This document shows, one piece after another, positions 1 through 7,844 of a stretch of DNA of 64,000 nt. Position 1 is the first letter of the stretch, and each line of letters starts with the position of its first letter. Origin of the DNA: Kribbella steppae (GTDB taxonomy: Bacteria; Actinomycetota; Actinomycetes; Propionibacteriales; Kribbellaceae); contig NZ_SLWN01000002.1 of the NCBI RefSeq assembly GCF_004342025.1, positions 558,001 to 622,000 of the forward strand. The letters are read 5' to 3'. The notes beneath the pieces are model-generated. The model ran no database searches, was not told where the DNA came from, and saw only the letters and a list, made by a program, of their open reading frames with translations. The position numbers were made by a program, and so were the translations under genes.

Positions 1-408
1 GCGGTCAGCCTGTGGGTCGGTGGGCTCGCACTGGTCACAGTGCTGGTCGCCGGCAACCGCTCTGCTCTCTCGCTGGTCCTGCCACGATTCTCGACTGTGG
101 CAGGCGGTGCGATCGCCACAGTCGCGGTCACCGGCGTACTGCTCGCAGGACCACGTCTGACGAAGGACGTCACGCCACACCTGTCCGTACTACTTCACGC
201 CCTGTTCGAGACCCCTGCGGGCTGGCTGGTACTCGGCAAGCTCGCAGGCCTGACACTGCTGGCTGCAACAGGTGGCTTCATCAGACAGATCCTCCTACCC
301 GCAGTCCGCCGCAAGGAGACCGTCGCACTCGCCACCCTGGCCACGGTCGAGCTCACCGTGATGGCAGTGACCATCGCGATCGCCACGGTGCTGGCCCGAC
401 CGCTCTGA
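1..408 (+). CDS. CopD-domain membrane protein (C-terminal part, cut by window edge)
   Basis: The frame is open from base 1 and stops at 406-408, so only about 135 C-terminal residues are visible. They form alternating hydrophobic segments with AVSLWVGGLALVTV at the left edge, a mid segment AIATVAVTGVLLAG, a WLVLGKLAGLTLL segment and a last helix after RRKETVALATLATVELTV. The order 'WVGG - VTGV - GWLVLGKL - E' is the layout of the copper-resistance CopD domain, where such proteins sit in the inner membrane and are linked to copper uptake. Assignment rests on this pattern only. No copper partner (CopC, YcnI) is visible because the upstream side is outside the window. A strong hairpin terminator follows directly. 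Confidence 0.6.
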   Translation, partial: AVSLWVGGLALVTVLVAGNRSALSLVLPRFSTVAGGAIATVAVTGVLLAGPRLTKDVTPHLSVLLHALFETPAGWLVLGKLAGLTLLAATGGFIRQILLPAVRRKETVALATLATVELTVMAVTIAIATVLARPL

Positions 409-415
409 ACACACA

Positions 416-447
416 GCAGTGCGGGCCACATCTGTGACCCGCACTGC
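416..447 (+). terminator. Intrinsic terminator
   Basis: Perfect 10-bp inverted repeat GCAGTGCGGG / CCCGCACTGC with a 12-nt loop, followed by TTGTTCT. It sits 8 bp after the CopD-like stop codon and 45 bp from the end of the opposing MFS gene, so it may serve both strands. Confidence 0.7.
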
Positions 448-492
448 TTGTTCTCTATCACCGCACAGCCCCGCAGCCGGAGCTGGTTGTTG

Positions 493-2007
493 TCACGCGG
501 CCGGGGACATCTCCTCCTCGGCCAGTTCGTTCTGTACGGCGGCCAACTCAGCTGCCTCAGTTGCCTCTGCAGCCCGCCGTGCCCGCAGCCCGCGCAGACC
601 GGTCAGCGCGATCACGAGTCCGAGCGCGGAGATACCGGTCACCACGGCCAGACCCGGCTTGTACGCCGACAACATCCCGGCCGGGTTGGTGACACCTACC
701 GACTGGCTGCTGATCACCGCGGTCACGATCGCGAGGACCACGGCGCCACCGACCTGGTTCGAGGTGTTGAAGAGCCCGGAGGCCAGGCCCTGCTCGTGGT
801 CCGGCACACCCGACACCGCCTGGATGTTCAGCGCCGGGAACCCGATCGCGAACCCGAGACCGATCAGCATGATGGTCGGGAACACGGTGGAGAAGTACGC
901 CGACTCCGGGCCGATCCGCAGCGACAGGCCGTACCCGACGACGAACAGCGCCATCGCGGCGACGATCATCGCTTCGGTACCGATCCGGTCGGCCAGCTTG
1001 CCCGCGTTCGGCGACAGCGTGGCCACCAGCAGACCGGCGGGCAGGAAGGCCAGCGCGGTCTCGAACGACGACCAGCCGAGCAGGTTCTGCAGGTACAGCG
1101 TGCCGATCAGCTGGAAGGCGACGTACGCACCGAACACGGTCAGGATGGCCAGGTTCGCCCGGCGCAGCGAGGCGTTGCGCAGGATGCCGAGCCGGACCAG
1201 CGGGTGCTTCGACCGCAGTTCGATCGCGACGAATCCGGCCAGCAATGCGGCGGCCAGCGCGAACATCCCGATGGTCTGGACCGAGACCCAACCGGCGTGC
1301 TCGGCCCCGACGACGGCGTACACGAGCGACAGCATGCCGGCCGTGACGGTGATCGCACCGGGGACGTCGTACCCGCCGGCGGCGTTGTCGCGCGGGCTGT
1401 TCGGGATCAGCTTGATCGCGAACAGCAGCACGATCAGGGCGACCGGGCCGGGCATCAGGAAGGTCCAGCGCCAGCCGACCTCGGTCAGCGCGCCACCGAG
1501 GATCAGGCCCATCGAGAAGCCGGAGGCGGCGCAGGTGGTGAAGATGCTGAGGGCGCGGTTGCGATCCGGGCCTTCGTGGAAGGTCGTGGTGATGATGGAG
1601 AGCGCGGCCGGCGCGGTGAACGCGGCGGCGATGCCCTTGACGAACCGCGCGGCGATGAGCAGTTCGGGACTGGTGGCCAGCGAGCTCAGCATCGAGACGA
1701 CGGCGAAGACGGCCAGCGCGATCAGGAACACCCGGCGGCGGCCGAGCAGGTCGGCGGCGCGTCCGCCGAGCAGCAGCAGGCCGCCGTACCCGAGCACGTA
1801 GCCGGTCACGACCCACTGCAGGGAGGACAGGGATACGCCCAGATCGGCGCCGATCGAGGGCAGGGACATACCGACCATGGACACGTCCAGGCCGTCGAGG
1901 AAGATCACGCCGCAGACCACCAGAAGAGCGCCCCAGAGGCGCGCGTCCCAGGTCATGCGGGCCGGTGCAGTGCCGGCTGGTGATGGGGTGTGCGTTGTCT
2001 GTGTCAC
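493..2007 (-). CDS. MFS drug-exporter-type transporter (DHA2/EmrB-QacA-like)
   Basis: 504-residue polytopic membrane protein, about the size of 14-helix DHA2 exporters. The N-terminus has the helix-1 LDGLDVSMVGMSLPSIGADL motif and the loop 2-3 signature GGRAADLLGRRRVF. A conserved SGFSMGLILGGALTEVGWRWTF segment (motif C region, split here as SGFSMGLILGGAL and TEVGWRWTF) marks it as a proton-driven exporter. Substrate cannot be read. The start is GTG at 2007 with no Shine-Dalgarno. A TAGACA-N18-AATAGT promoter on the minus strand (bases 2045-2016) would start transcription next to this GTG, suggesting a leaderless mRNA. It is divergent from a MarR regulator over a repeated operator array, so it is very likely the regulator's target. 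An internal ATG at 1956 is an alternative start but would cut the N-terminal tail. Confidence 0.85.
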   Translation of the reverse strand: MTQTTHTPSPAGTAPARMTWDARLWGALLVVCGVIFLDGLDVSMVGMSLPSIGADLGVSLSSLQWVVTGYVLGYGGLLLLGGRAADLLGRRRVFLIALAVFAVVSMLSSLATSPELLIAARFVKGIAAAFTAPAALSIITTTFHEGPDRNRALSIFTTCAASGFSMGLILGGALTEVGWRWTFLMPGPVALIVLLFAIKLIPNSPRDNAAGGYDVPGAITVTAGMLSLVYAVVGAEHAGWVSVQTIGMFALAAALLAGFVAIELRSKHPLVRLGILRNASLRRANLAILTVFGAYVAFQLIGTLYLQNLLGWSSFETALAFLPAGLLVATLSPNAGKLADRIGTEAMIVAAMALFVVGYGLSLRIGPESAYFSTVFPTIMLIGLGFAIGFPALNIQAVSGVPDHEQGLASGLFNTSNQVGGAVVLAIVTAVISSQSVGVTNPAGMLSAYKPGLAVVTGISALGLVIALTGLRGLRARRAAEATEAAELAAVQNELAEEEMSPAA

Positions 2008-2016
2008 GAGGGGAGA

Positions 2017-2091
2017 CTATTCCATGCACATGCATCTAATGTCTAGGCATTAAATGCGCTTGCATTGAATGCGCCTGCATGATAACGTCCC
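2017..2091. promoter_or_regulatory. Operator array of five 15-bp units between MFS and MarR genes
   Basis: Five units start at 2017, 2032, 2047, 2062 and 2077, exactly 15 bp apart. The best two are palindromes, GCATTAAATGC (2047-2057) and GCATTGAATGC (2062-2072). The others match the GCATTnAATGC pattern partially (ctattccatgc, gcatctaatgt, gcatgataacg). The + strand promoter TTGCAT (2060-2065)-N17-TAACGT (2083-2088) lies inside the array and would start transcription at the MarR ATG. The minus-strand promoter TAGACA-N18-AATAGT also lies within it. Binding by the adjacent MarR protein is inferred. Confidence 0.75.
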
Positions 2092-2095
2092 CTCC

Positions 2096-2551
2096 ATGAC
2101 CGCTACGAAGGTCAGCGCAGGTCCTGGTGAGACCAGCGCCGATGCCAGTGCTGATGTCAGGAAATGGCGCGAGCTGCTGGCTCGCCACGCCGACCTGACC
2201 TGCGCGCTCGACCGCGCACTGCAGGCTGGTCATTCGCTGGGAATGAGTGAGTACGAGGTGCTCGAGCGCCTCGCCGAGCTGCCCGAGCAGTCCGCGAAGG
2301 TGCAGACGATCGCCAAGTCGGTCCACCTCAGCCAGAGCGCGCTGTCCCGCGTGATCGGCCGGCTGGAGACCGCCGGCCTGGTCGAGCGGCACATGTGCCC
2401 CGAGGACCGCCGCGCGGTGAACGTCCGGCTCACCGAGGCCGGCCTCGAGCGGCAGACCGAGGCCAAGCCGACCCAGCGCCGCGTTCTCGCCGAGCGGCTG
2501 CACGCTCCCCTGGTGAAGGCCTGCGAGCCCCTACCATCGGTGGATGGCTGA
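2096..2551 (+). CDS. MarR-family transcriptional regulator
   Basis: 151 residues from ATG 2096, chosen because the embedded promoter places the transcript start there; an upstream in-frame ATG at 2069 would lie inside the operator array. The centre carries a winged helix-turn-helix: VQTIAKSVHLSQSALSRVIG as the HTH, then LETAGLVERHMCPEDRRAVN as wing with the DxR-type turn, and VRLTEAGLE after it, all typical of MarR. The C-terminal dimer helix is short. It is divergent from the MFS exporter and probably represses both genes until a ligand binds. The last codons overlap the following hydrolase gene by 8 nt (ATG 2544 inside, stop 2549-2551), so the two are probably translationally coupled. Confidence 0.85.
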   Translation: MTATKVSAGPGETSADASADVRKWRELLARHADLTCALDRALQAGHSLGMSEYEVLERLAELPEQSAKVQTIAKSVHLSQSALSRVIGRLETAGLVERHMCPEDRRAVNVRLTEAGLERQTEAKPTQRRVLAERLHAPLVKACEPLPSVDG

Positions 2552-3638
2552 GGAACCGCCCCTGTCCGCCGATGAGGCTCGGGAGATCATCGCGGACCTG
2601 CAACGCATCGTCGCGCCCAGCGGCATCCAGGAGACCTACCAGCTGACGGCCGGCGGCATCGACCACTGGGTGTACGCCCGTGGTCAGGATCGCTCGAATC
2701 CCGTCATCCTCTTCGTGCACGGTGGTCCCGCGTCGCCGCTGGCGCCTGCCTGGTGGCAGTTCCAGCGACCGATCGAGGAATACTTCACCGTCGTCACCTA
2801 CGACCAGCGCGCCGCCGGCCGGACCCTGCATTCGGTGGACCCCGACAGCATCGCGGACACGCTCCGGATCTCGCAGTACGTCGACGACGCGATCGAGCTC
2901 GCCGAGCAGATCCGGGAGCGGTACGGCGTCCGCAAGATGATCCTGATCGGGCACAGCTGGGGCACCGTGATCGGCATGTACGCCGCCCTCGCGCGACCCG
3001 ACCTGTTCCACGCGTACGTCGGGATCGGCCAGGTGATCAACTCGCGGACGAACGAGACCCTGTCGTTCGAGTACGCCCTCGACCAGGCCCGGAAGCACGA
3101 GCACACCGAGGCGCTCGAGCAGCTCGAGTCGATCGCGCCGTACCCCGGTGACGAGCCGCTGACCCGGGAGCGGATCATCATCGCCCGGCAGTGGGCGCAG
3201 TACCGCGGTGGGCTGAGCGCCTACCGGGACGACTCGCTCTACTTCTTCCAGGCGCCGCTGCTGTCCCCCGAGTACACCCTGGACGAGTCCGAGACCATTG
3301 GCGAAGGCAACCAGTTCACGCTGGGCCGGATCCTGGACGAGTTGCTCGACGTCGACTTCACCGGGGTCACCGAGTTCCCGATCCCAGTGCTGATGTTCAT
3401 GGGCCGGCACGACTACACGACACCGTCCGAGCCGCCCGCGACCTGGCTGGCCAAGGTCCAGGCGCCGTACAAGCAGGCTGTCTGGTTCGAGAACTCGGCC
3501 CACCTCGCGCCCTGGGAGGAGCCCGGTAAGACGCTCGTCAGTCTGCTGACGTACGTGCGCCCGCTGGCCGGGACTGATCACTCCCGTACGGCGCCTTCCA
3601 GCATGCCGGCGATGAAGTGGCGCTGGAGGAACGCGTAG
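2544..3638 (+). CDS. Alpha/beta hydrolase, proline-iminopeptidase-like
   Basis: 364 residues. The fold signature runs in order: oxyanion loop ILFVHGGPASPL, then YDQRAAGRT, nucleophile elbow IGHSWGTVIGMY with the catalytic Ser, acid in MFMGRHDYTTPSE, and His in ENSAHLAPWEEPG. The HGGP and YDQR motifs are those of the prolyl aminopeptidase branch (peptidase S33), though HGGPA replaces the usual HGGPG and the substrate may be an ester or amide. The gene begins inside the MarR stop region, so it belongs to that operon. The residues after LTYVRPLAG are unlike any family tail and are encoded antisense to the opposing permease gene over 61 bp, suggesting loss of the original stop codon. Confidence 0.8.
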   Translation: MAEEPPLSADEAREIIADLQRIVAPSGIQETYQLTAGGIDHWVYARGQDRSNPVILFVHGGPASPLAPAWWQFQRPIEEYFTVVTYDQRAAGRTLHSVDPDSIADTLRISQYVDDAIELAEQIRERYGVRKMILIGHSWGTVIGMYAALARPDLFHAYVGIGQVINSRTNETLSFEYALDQARKHEHTEALEQLESIAPYPGDEPLTRERIIIARQWAQYRGGLSAYRDDSLYFFQAPLLSPEYTLDESETIGEGNQFTLGRILDELLDVDFTGVTEFPIPVLMFMGRHDYTTPSEPPATWLAKVQAPYKQAVWFENSAHLAPWEEPGKTLVSLLTYVRPLAGTDHSRTAPSSMPAMKWRWRNA

Positions 3639-4384
3639 ACGAGGACGACCGGTAGACCCACGATCACCGCACCCGCGGCGAGCAGCGTGAAGCCGGATGT
3701 GTACTGACCGGAGAAGAACGCCAGCCCCAGCGGTGCGGTCCGCAGCGACTCGCTCGTCACCATCACCAGTGGGATCAGGAACTCGTTCCACGTCCACATG
3801 AACACCAGCACGATCAGCGTCACCAGCGCGGGCCGGGCCGGTGGCACCAGCACCAGCCACAGCGTGCGCCAGTGCCCGGCGCCGTCGAGCCGGGCCGCCT
3901 CGACCATCGACCGGCTGGACGACCGGAAGTACGCCCGCATCCAGAAGGTGCCGAAGGCAACGGACTGGGCGATCTGCGGCAGCGCGACGGCCCAGAACGT
4001 GTCGGTCAGCCCGAGCGTGCGCAGATCGAAGTACAGCGGTACGACGATCGCCTCGGTCGGCATCATGATCCCGATCAGGAACAGGTAGAACAGCGGCCCG
4101 GCCCCGCGGAACCGCATCGTGCCGAACGCGTACCCGCTGAGGATCGACAGCAGCACGCTGACCACCACGACCGTCACCGACACCGCGACACTCATCCGCA
4201 GGTAGGTGCCGAAGTGCCCGATCTCCCAGGCCTTGCCGAAGTTCCCGAACCCGCTCGACCCGCTGCCCGCGTCGTCCGGGGCGAGTGCGGCCGCCAGGAT
4301 CGTCACGATCGGCCCGAGCGCGAACAACCCGAAGACGGTCAGCAGCGCGTAGTTGCCGATCCGCTCGGTCAGTGACGCCCTCAC
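3578..4384 (-). CDS. Carbohydrate ABC transporter permease (MalG-type)
   Basis: 268-residue six-helix permease of the CUT1 class. The cytoplasmic EAA loop is clear as MVEAARLDGAGHWRTLWLVL followed by VPPARPAL, the site that docks on the ATPase. The preceding PTEAIVVPLYFDLRTLGLTD stretch is the usual MalG extracellular-loop region. It starts inside the previous permease gene (ATG 4384 overlapping the stop at 4381), a four-base overlap typical of a coupled importer operon. No ATP-binding gene is in the cluster; in many actinomycetes a shared MsiK-type ATPase serves such importers, and that is inferred here. Its 3' end overlaps the opposing hydrolase gene. Confidence 0.88.
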   Translation of the reverse strand: MRASLTERIGNYALLTVFGLFALGPIVTILAAALAPDDAGSGSSGFGNFGKAWEIGHFGTYLRMSVAVSVTVVVVSVLLSILSGYAFGTMRFRGAGPLFYLFLIGIMMPTEAIVVPLYFDLRTLGLTDTFWAVALPQIAQSVAFGTFWMRAYFRSSSRSMVEAARLDGAGHWRTLWLVLVPPARPALVTLIVLVFMWTWNEFLIPLVMVTSESLRTAPLGLAFFSGQYTSGFTLLAAGAVIVGLPVVLVYAFLQRHFIAGMLEGAVRE

Positions 4385-5259
4385 GCGGTGCCCCGATCCG
4401 CCAGCCGGTTGACGCCCAGCGTGATCACGAAGATCAGCACCGTCAGGCAGACCCCGATCGCCGCCGCCGATCCGACCTGGCCGAGCTCGAACGCTCGGTG
4501 ATAGACCTCGTACGACGGAACGCTGGTCGACGTACCCGGACCGCCGCTCGTGGTGATGTAGACCAGGTCGAACGTCCGCAGCGCGGCGATCACCGTCAAC
4601 GTCACCGCGACCGCGATCTCACCCCGGACCGCGGGCAGCACCACCGCGAAGAACTCGGCGAACGGCCCGGCTCCGTCGAGCCGGGCCGCCTCGTACCGCT
4701 CCCGTGGGATCCGTGACATCCCGGCCAGCAGCAACACGGTCACCAGCCCGGTCTCGAACCACGTCCCGATCACCCCGACCGCAGGCAGGGCGAATGTGTA
4801 GTCCCCCAGCCAACCGCGCGCCACACTGTCCAGCCCGATCGCCCGCAGTACGTCGTTCAGCGGACCGTCGGGAGCGTAGATGTGGCGCCAGGCAACGGCC
4901 ACGACAACCATCGCAACCACTTGTGGGAGGAACACGATGGTCCGGAAGAACCCGAGCCCGCGAACCCTGGCCCGCTGCAACACCGAGGCCAGCGCCAGCC
5001 CGATCAGCACCGGAAACACCGCGTAGAAGATGATCAGCACCAGCGCGTGCCCGAACGCGGCCCGCAGTCCGGCGTCCCGGACCACGTCCGCATAGTTGCT
5101 CAGGCCAACGAATCGGGCGAGGGTGATCCCGTTCCACTCGAACAGCGACAGGTGCACCGCGCGAAGCAACGGGTACAGCAGGAACGCGCCGTACACGAGC
5201 AGCGCCGGCAGGATGTAGAGATACCCGATCCGGCGCGGCTCCCCGGGCGGTGAACTCAC
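4381..5259 (-). CDS. Carbohydrate ABC transporter permease (MalF-type)
   Basis: 292 residues with an N-terminal YLYILPALLVYGAFLLYPLL segment characteristic of MalF/UgpA-type permeases and an EAA loop RYEAARLDGAGPFAEFFAVV followed by LPAVRGE. The loop TTSGGPGTSTSVPSYEVYHR is the conserved 'GGP..sT' region of CUT1 partners. It overlaps both neighbours by four bases (ATGA with the binding-protein gene at 5256-5259 and with the second permease at 4381-4384), so the three proteins are made together and form one membrane complex. The sugar is not identifiable from sequence. Confidence 0.88.
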   Translation of the reverse strand: MSSPPGEPRRIGYLYILPALLVYGAFLLYPLLRAVHLSLFEWNGITLARFVGLSNYADVVRDAGLRAAFGHALVLIIFYAVFPVLIGLALASVLQRARVRGLGFFRTIVFLPQVVAMVVVAVAWRHIYAPDGPLNDVLRAIGLDSVARGWLGDYTFALPAVGVIGTWFETGLVTVLLLAGMSRIPRERYEAARLDGAGPFAEFFAVVLPAVRGEIAVAVTLTVIAALRTFDLVYITTSGGPGTSTSVPSYEVYHRAFELGQVGSAAAIGVCLTVLIFVITLGVNRLADRGTA

Positions 5260-6596
5260 TTCCCGGCGAACTTGCTGTAGTCGGTCTCGAGCGTGGTGAG
5301 GAACTGCTGCGGTGTCGCCTTCTTCGCCAGCAGGTCCTGCAGCGACGCGCCGATCGTGTCGTACATGGTCGGCGTCGCGTAGTCGAGGTACGGCACCAGC
5401 GCTTCCTTGCTGACCGCCGTACCGAAGCTGCTGAAGATGTCACTGGCGAGACCGGGCGGGGCCTGCTGGGCCGAGGTGTCGGCGATCGGCAGGTTCCCGG
5501 TGCTGGTGAGGATCTTCATCGCGTCCGGGCTGGTGATGAAGTTGATGTACGCCGCGGCCGCGTCCGCGTTCTTGGCCTTGTTGGTGATCGCGAACGGCAG
5601 ACCGGTACCACCGGTGACGACCGGCTTGGCGTCGGCCGACTCACCCGGCGGCAGCATGAAGCCGACCTTGTCGCCGAGCGCCTTCTGCAGATCGGCCTGC
5701 AGCCAGGTGCCGGCGATCAGGAACACCCCGTTGCCCTTACCGAAGTCCTGCCAGGCCGGGTCGTACCCCTGCCCGTTGAAGCCCTGGTTGAAGTAGCCCT
5801 TGTCCACCCAGGACACCAGAGTCTCGGCGGCCTTCGTGTTCTCCGGCGTGCTCCACGACGCACCCGCCCGGCCGAACGCGAGCGTGGTGATCTTGTCGGC
5901 CGGCACGAACCGGTCCTGCACCGTGCCGAACACATGGATCGCCGGCCACTTGTCCAGGTTGCCGAACTGCATCGGCACCTCACCGGCCGCCTTCGCCTTG
6001 GCCAGCGCGTCCTCGAACTCGGCCCACGTCTTCGGCGGCTGTACGCCGAGCTTGGTCAGCTTCTCCTTGTTGTAGTAGAGCCCGACCACCTCACCGACCT
6101 GCGGCAGCCCGTACAGGTTGCCCTCGCCGAAGGTCTTGCCGTCGGCCGAGTAGCGCGAGTACTGCAGCACCGAGTCCGGGTACCGGCTGCCCCAGTTGTA
6201 TGCCTTCGCCCACTCGTCCAGCGGCAGCAACTGACCGGCCTTGACGAACTCGCCCATGTCCGAGCGGCCGTTGTTCGCCTGGACGACGTCCGGCGCATTG
6301 TTCCCCGACAGCGCCAGCCGCAGCGTCGTCTTCAGGTCGTCGAACGAACGCGAGACCCGGGTGATCTTGATGTTCGGGTACTTCGCCTGGAACTGCTTGA
6401 CCAACTCGGTCATCTGGGCCGCCTGGCCGCCGCGGACCTCCTGGTCCCAGACGGTCAACTGGACGTCGCCGAGTGCGGCGGCGTCCGTCTTCACGGTGCT
6501 CGGCGCGCTGGTGCCGCCGCTCGGGCTGTCGGATCCCGGCGTACAGGCTGCTGCCGAGAGCAACAGAACCGCGGCCGCTATGAGCGTCTTCTTCAC
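5256..6596 (-). CDS. ABC transporter sugar-binding lipoprotein
   Basis: 446 residues, family 1 extracellular solute-binding protein. The N-terminus MKKTLIAAAVLLLSAAACTP is a lipoprotein signal with the lipobox cysteine at residue 18, followed by a Ser/Gly/Thr linker. The mature part has the family's EVRGGQAAQMTELVKQFQAK opening and a VGLYYNKEKLTKLGV segment ('yYNkdlf..aGl' motif), then GTWLQADL near the middle. It would be anchored outside the membrane and deliver ligand to the two permeases downstream. The start lies only 9 bp after the threonine ammonia-lyase stop, so transcription may enter from that gene. No LacI-type regulator or glycosidase accompanies it. Confidence 0.88.
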   Translation of the reverse strand: MKKTLIAAAVLLLSAAACTPGSDSPSGGTSAPSTVKTDAAALGDVQLTVWDQEVRGGQAAQMTELVKQFQAKYPNIKITRVSRSFDDLKTTLRLALSGNNAPDVVQANNGRSDMGEFVKAGQLLPLDEWAKAYNWGSRYPDSVLQYSRYSADGKTFGEGNLYGLPQVGEVVGLYYNKEKLTKLGVQPPKTWAEFEDALAKAKAAGEVPMQFGNLDKWPAIHVFGTVQDRFVPADKITTLAFGRAGASWSTPENTKAAETLVSWVDKGYFNQGFNGQGYDPAWQDFGKGNGVFLIAGTWLQADLQKALGDKVGFMLPPGESADAKPVVTGGTGLPFAITNKAKNADAAAAYINFITSPDAMKILTSTGNLPIADTSAQQAPPGLASDIFSSFGTAVSKEALVPYLDYATPTMYDTIGASLQDLLAKKATPQQFLTTLETDYSKFAGK

Positions 6597-6605
6597 AAGG
6601 ACTCC

Positions 6606-7808
6606 TCAGTTCAGCGTGTACGTGTACCCGTTGCCGGTAAGGCTGGCCAATACCCGTTCACGGTGCTCCTCACCCCGCAGTTCGAGCTGCAGGGCAACCT
6701 CGACCTCGTCCAGATTCAGCGTCTCCGAGATGCGTTCGTGCAGCACCTCGATCAGGTTCGCGTCCAGGGTCGCGAGCTGGGTCAGCAACGTCGCCAGACC
6801 ACCCGGGGTGTCCGGGATCCGCACTCGCAACGACAGGTACCGGCTGGCCGCGGCCATACCGTGCTGGATCACCCGCATCAGCAGGATCGGGTCGATGTTG
6901 CCGCCGGACAGCACCACCACGACCGGCGGTGTGAACCGCGTCGGCTCGTCCAGTACGGCGGCCACCGCGGCGGCGCCGGCCGGCTCGACCACCAGCTTCG
7001 CGCGTTCCAGTACCAACAAGAGGGCCTTGGACAACGAATCCTCGCCGACCGTCAGCATCTGCCCGACGTACTGCTGGATCGCCTCGAACGGCACCTTGCC
7101 AGGCAACCCGACGGCGATCCCGTCCGCCATCGTCGACATCGAGTCCAACTGGACCGGCTCACCGGCCGCGAGCGAGGCCGGGTACGCCGCCGCACCGGCA
7201 GCCTGTACGCCGACCACCTCGATCGGCACCCCGTCGCGCTGCATCGCGCACGCGATCCCGGCGACCAGCCCACCGCCGCCGGTCGGTACGACGACCGTCC
7301 GCACCTGCGGGCATTGCTCGACGATCTCCAGCCCGGTCGTCGCCTGACCCGCCACGATGTCCGGGTGGTCGAACGGGTGGATCAGGACCGCACCGGTGTC
7401 GGCCTCGAACTCACGAGCCGCCCGCAGGCAGTCGTCGATCGACGTCCCGACGAAGCGGATCTCGGCGCCGTACGCGCGGGTCGCCTTCTCCTTCGGGATC
7501 GGTGCGCCGTGCGGCATGAACACGGTCGCTTTGATCCCGAGCAGTTGCGCCGCCAGCGCCACGCCCTGCGCGTGGTTGCCGGCGCTCGCCGCGACCACCC
7601 CGCGGGCCCGCTCGGCCTTCTTCAGCCGGGCCATCCGGACGTACGCACCGCGCAGCTTGAACGAACCGGTCCGCTGCAGGTTCTCGCACTTGAGGAACAC
7701 GTCGCCGCCGACGAGTTCGCTCAGCCAGCGCGAGTACTCCAGCGGCGTCGGCGCCACCACGTCATGCAGCAGATCCGCCGCGCGAGCAATGTCCCTGGCA
7801 TCGATCAC
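6606..7808 (-). CDS. ilvA: Threonine ammonia-lyase (threonine dehydratase) with C-terminal ACT domain
   Basis: 400 residues of fold-type II PLP enzyme, deaminating threonine to 2-oxobutanoate and ammonia. The Schiff-base lysine is K51 in QRTGSFKLRGAY, ASAGNHAQGVALAA binds the phosphate and substrate, and VVPTGGGGLVAGIA is the glycine loop. Residues from about 325 (SLRVRIPDTPGGLATLLTQL) form a single ACT domain, as in the roughly 400-aa actinobacterial form. That length and single ACT domain are shared by catabolic and biosynthetic enzymes, so the role (isoleucine supply or threonine breakdown) is not settled. The gene lies 9 bp upstream of the sugar importer and could be cotranscribed with it, an unusual pairing. 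Confidence 0.88.
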   Translation of the reverse strand: MIDARDIARAADLLHDVVAPTPLEYSRWLSELVGGDVFLKCENLQRTGSFKLRGAYVRMARLKKAERARGVVAASAGNHAQGVALAAQLLGIKATVFMPHGAPIPKEKATRAYGAEIRFVGTSIDDCLRAAREFEADTGAVLIHPFDHPDIVAGQATTGLEIVEQCPQVRTVVVPTGGGGLVAGIACAMQRDGVPIEVVGVQAAGAAAYPASLAAGEPVQLDSMSTMADGIAVGLPGKVPFEAIQQYVGQMLTVGEDSLSKALLLVLERAKLVVEPAGAAAVAAVLDEPTRFTPPVVVVLSGGNIDPILLMRVIQHGMAAASRYLSLRVRIPDTPGGLATLLTQLATLDANLIEVLHERISETLNLDEVEVALQLELRGEEHRERVLASLTGNGYTYTLN

Positions 7809-7844
7809 GCCCTCACATTACGGCGGCAACCGGCTACGTGCTGG

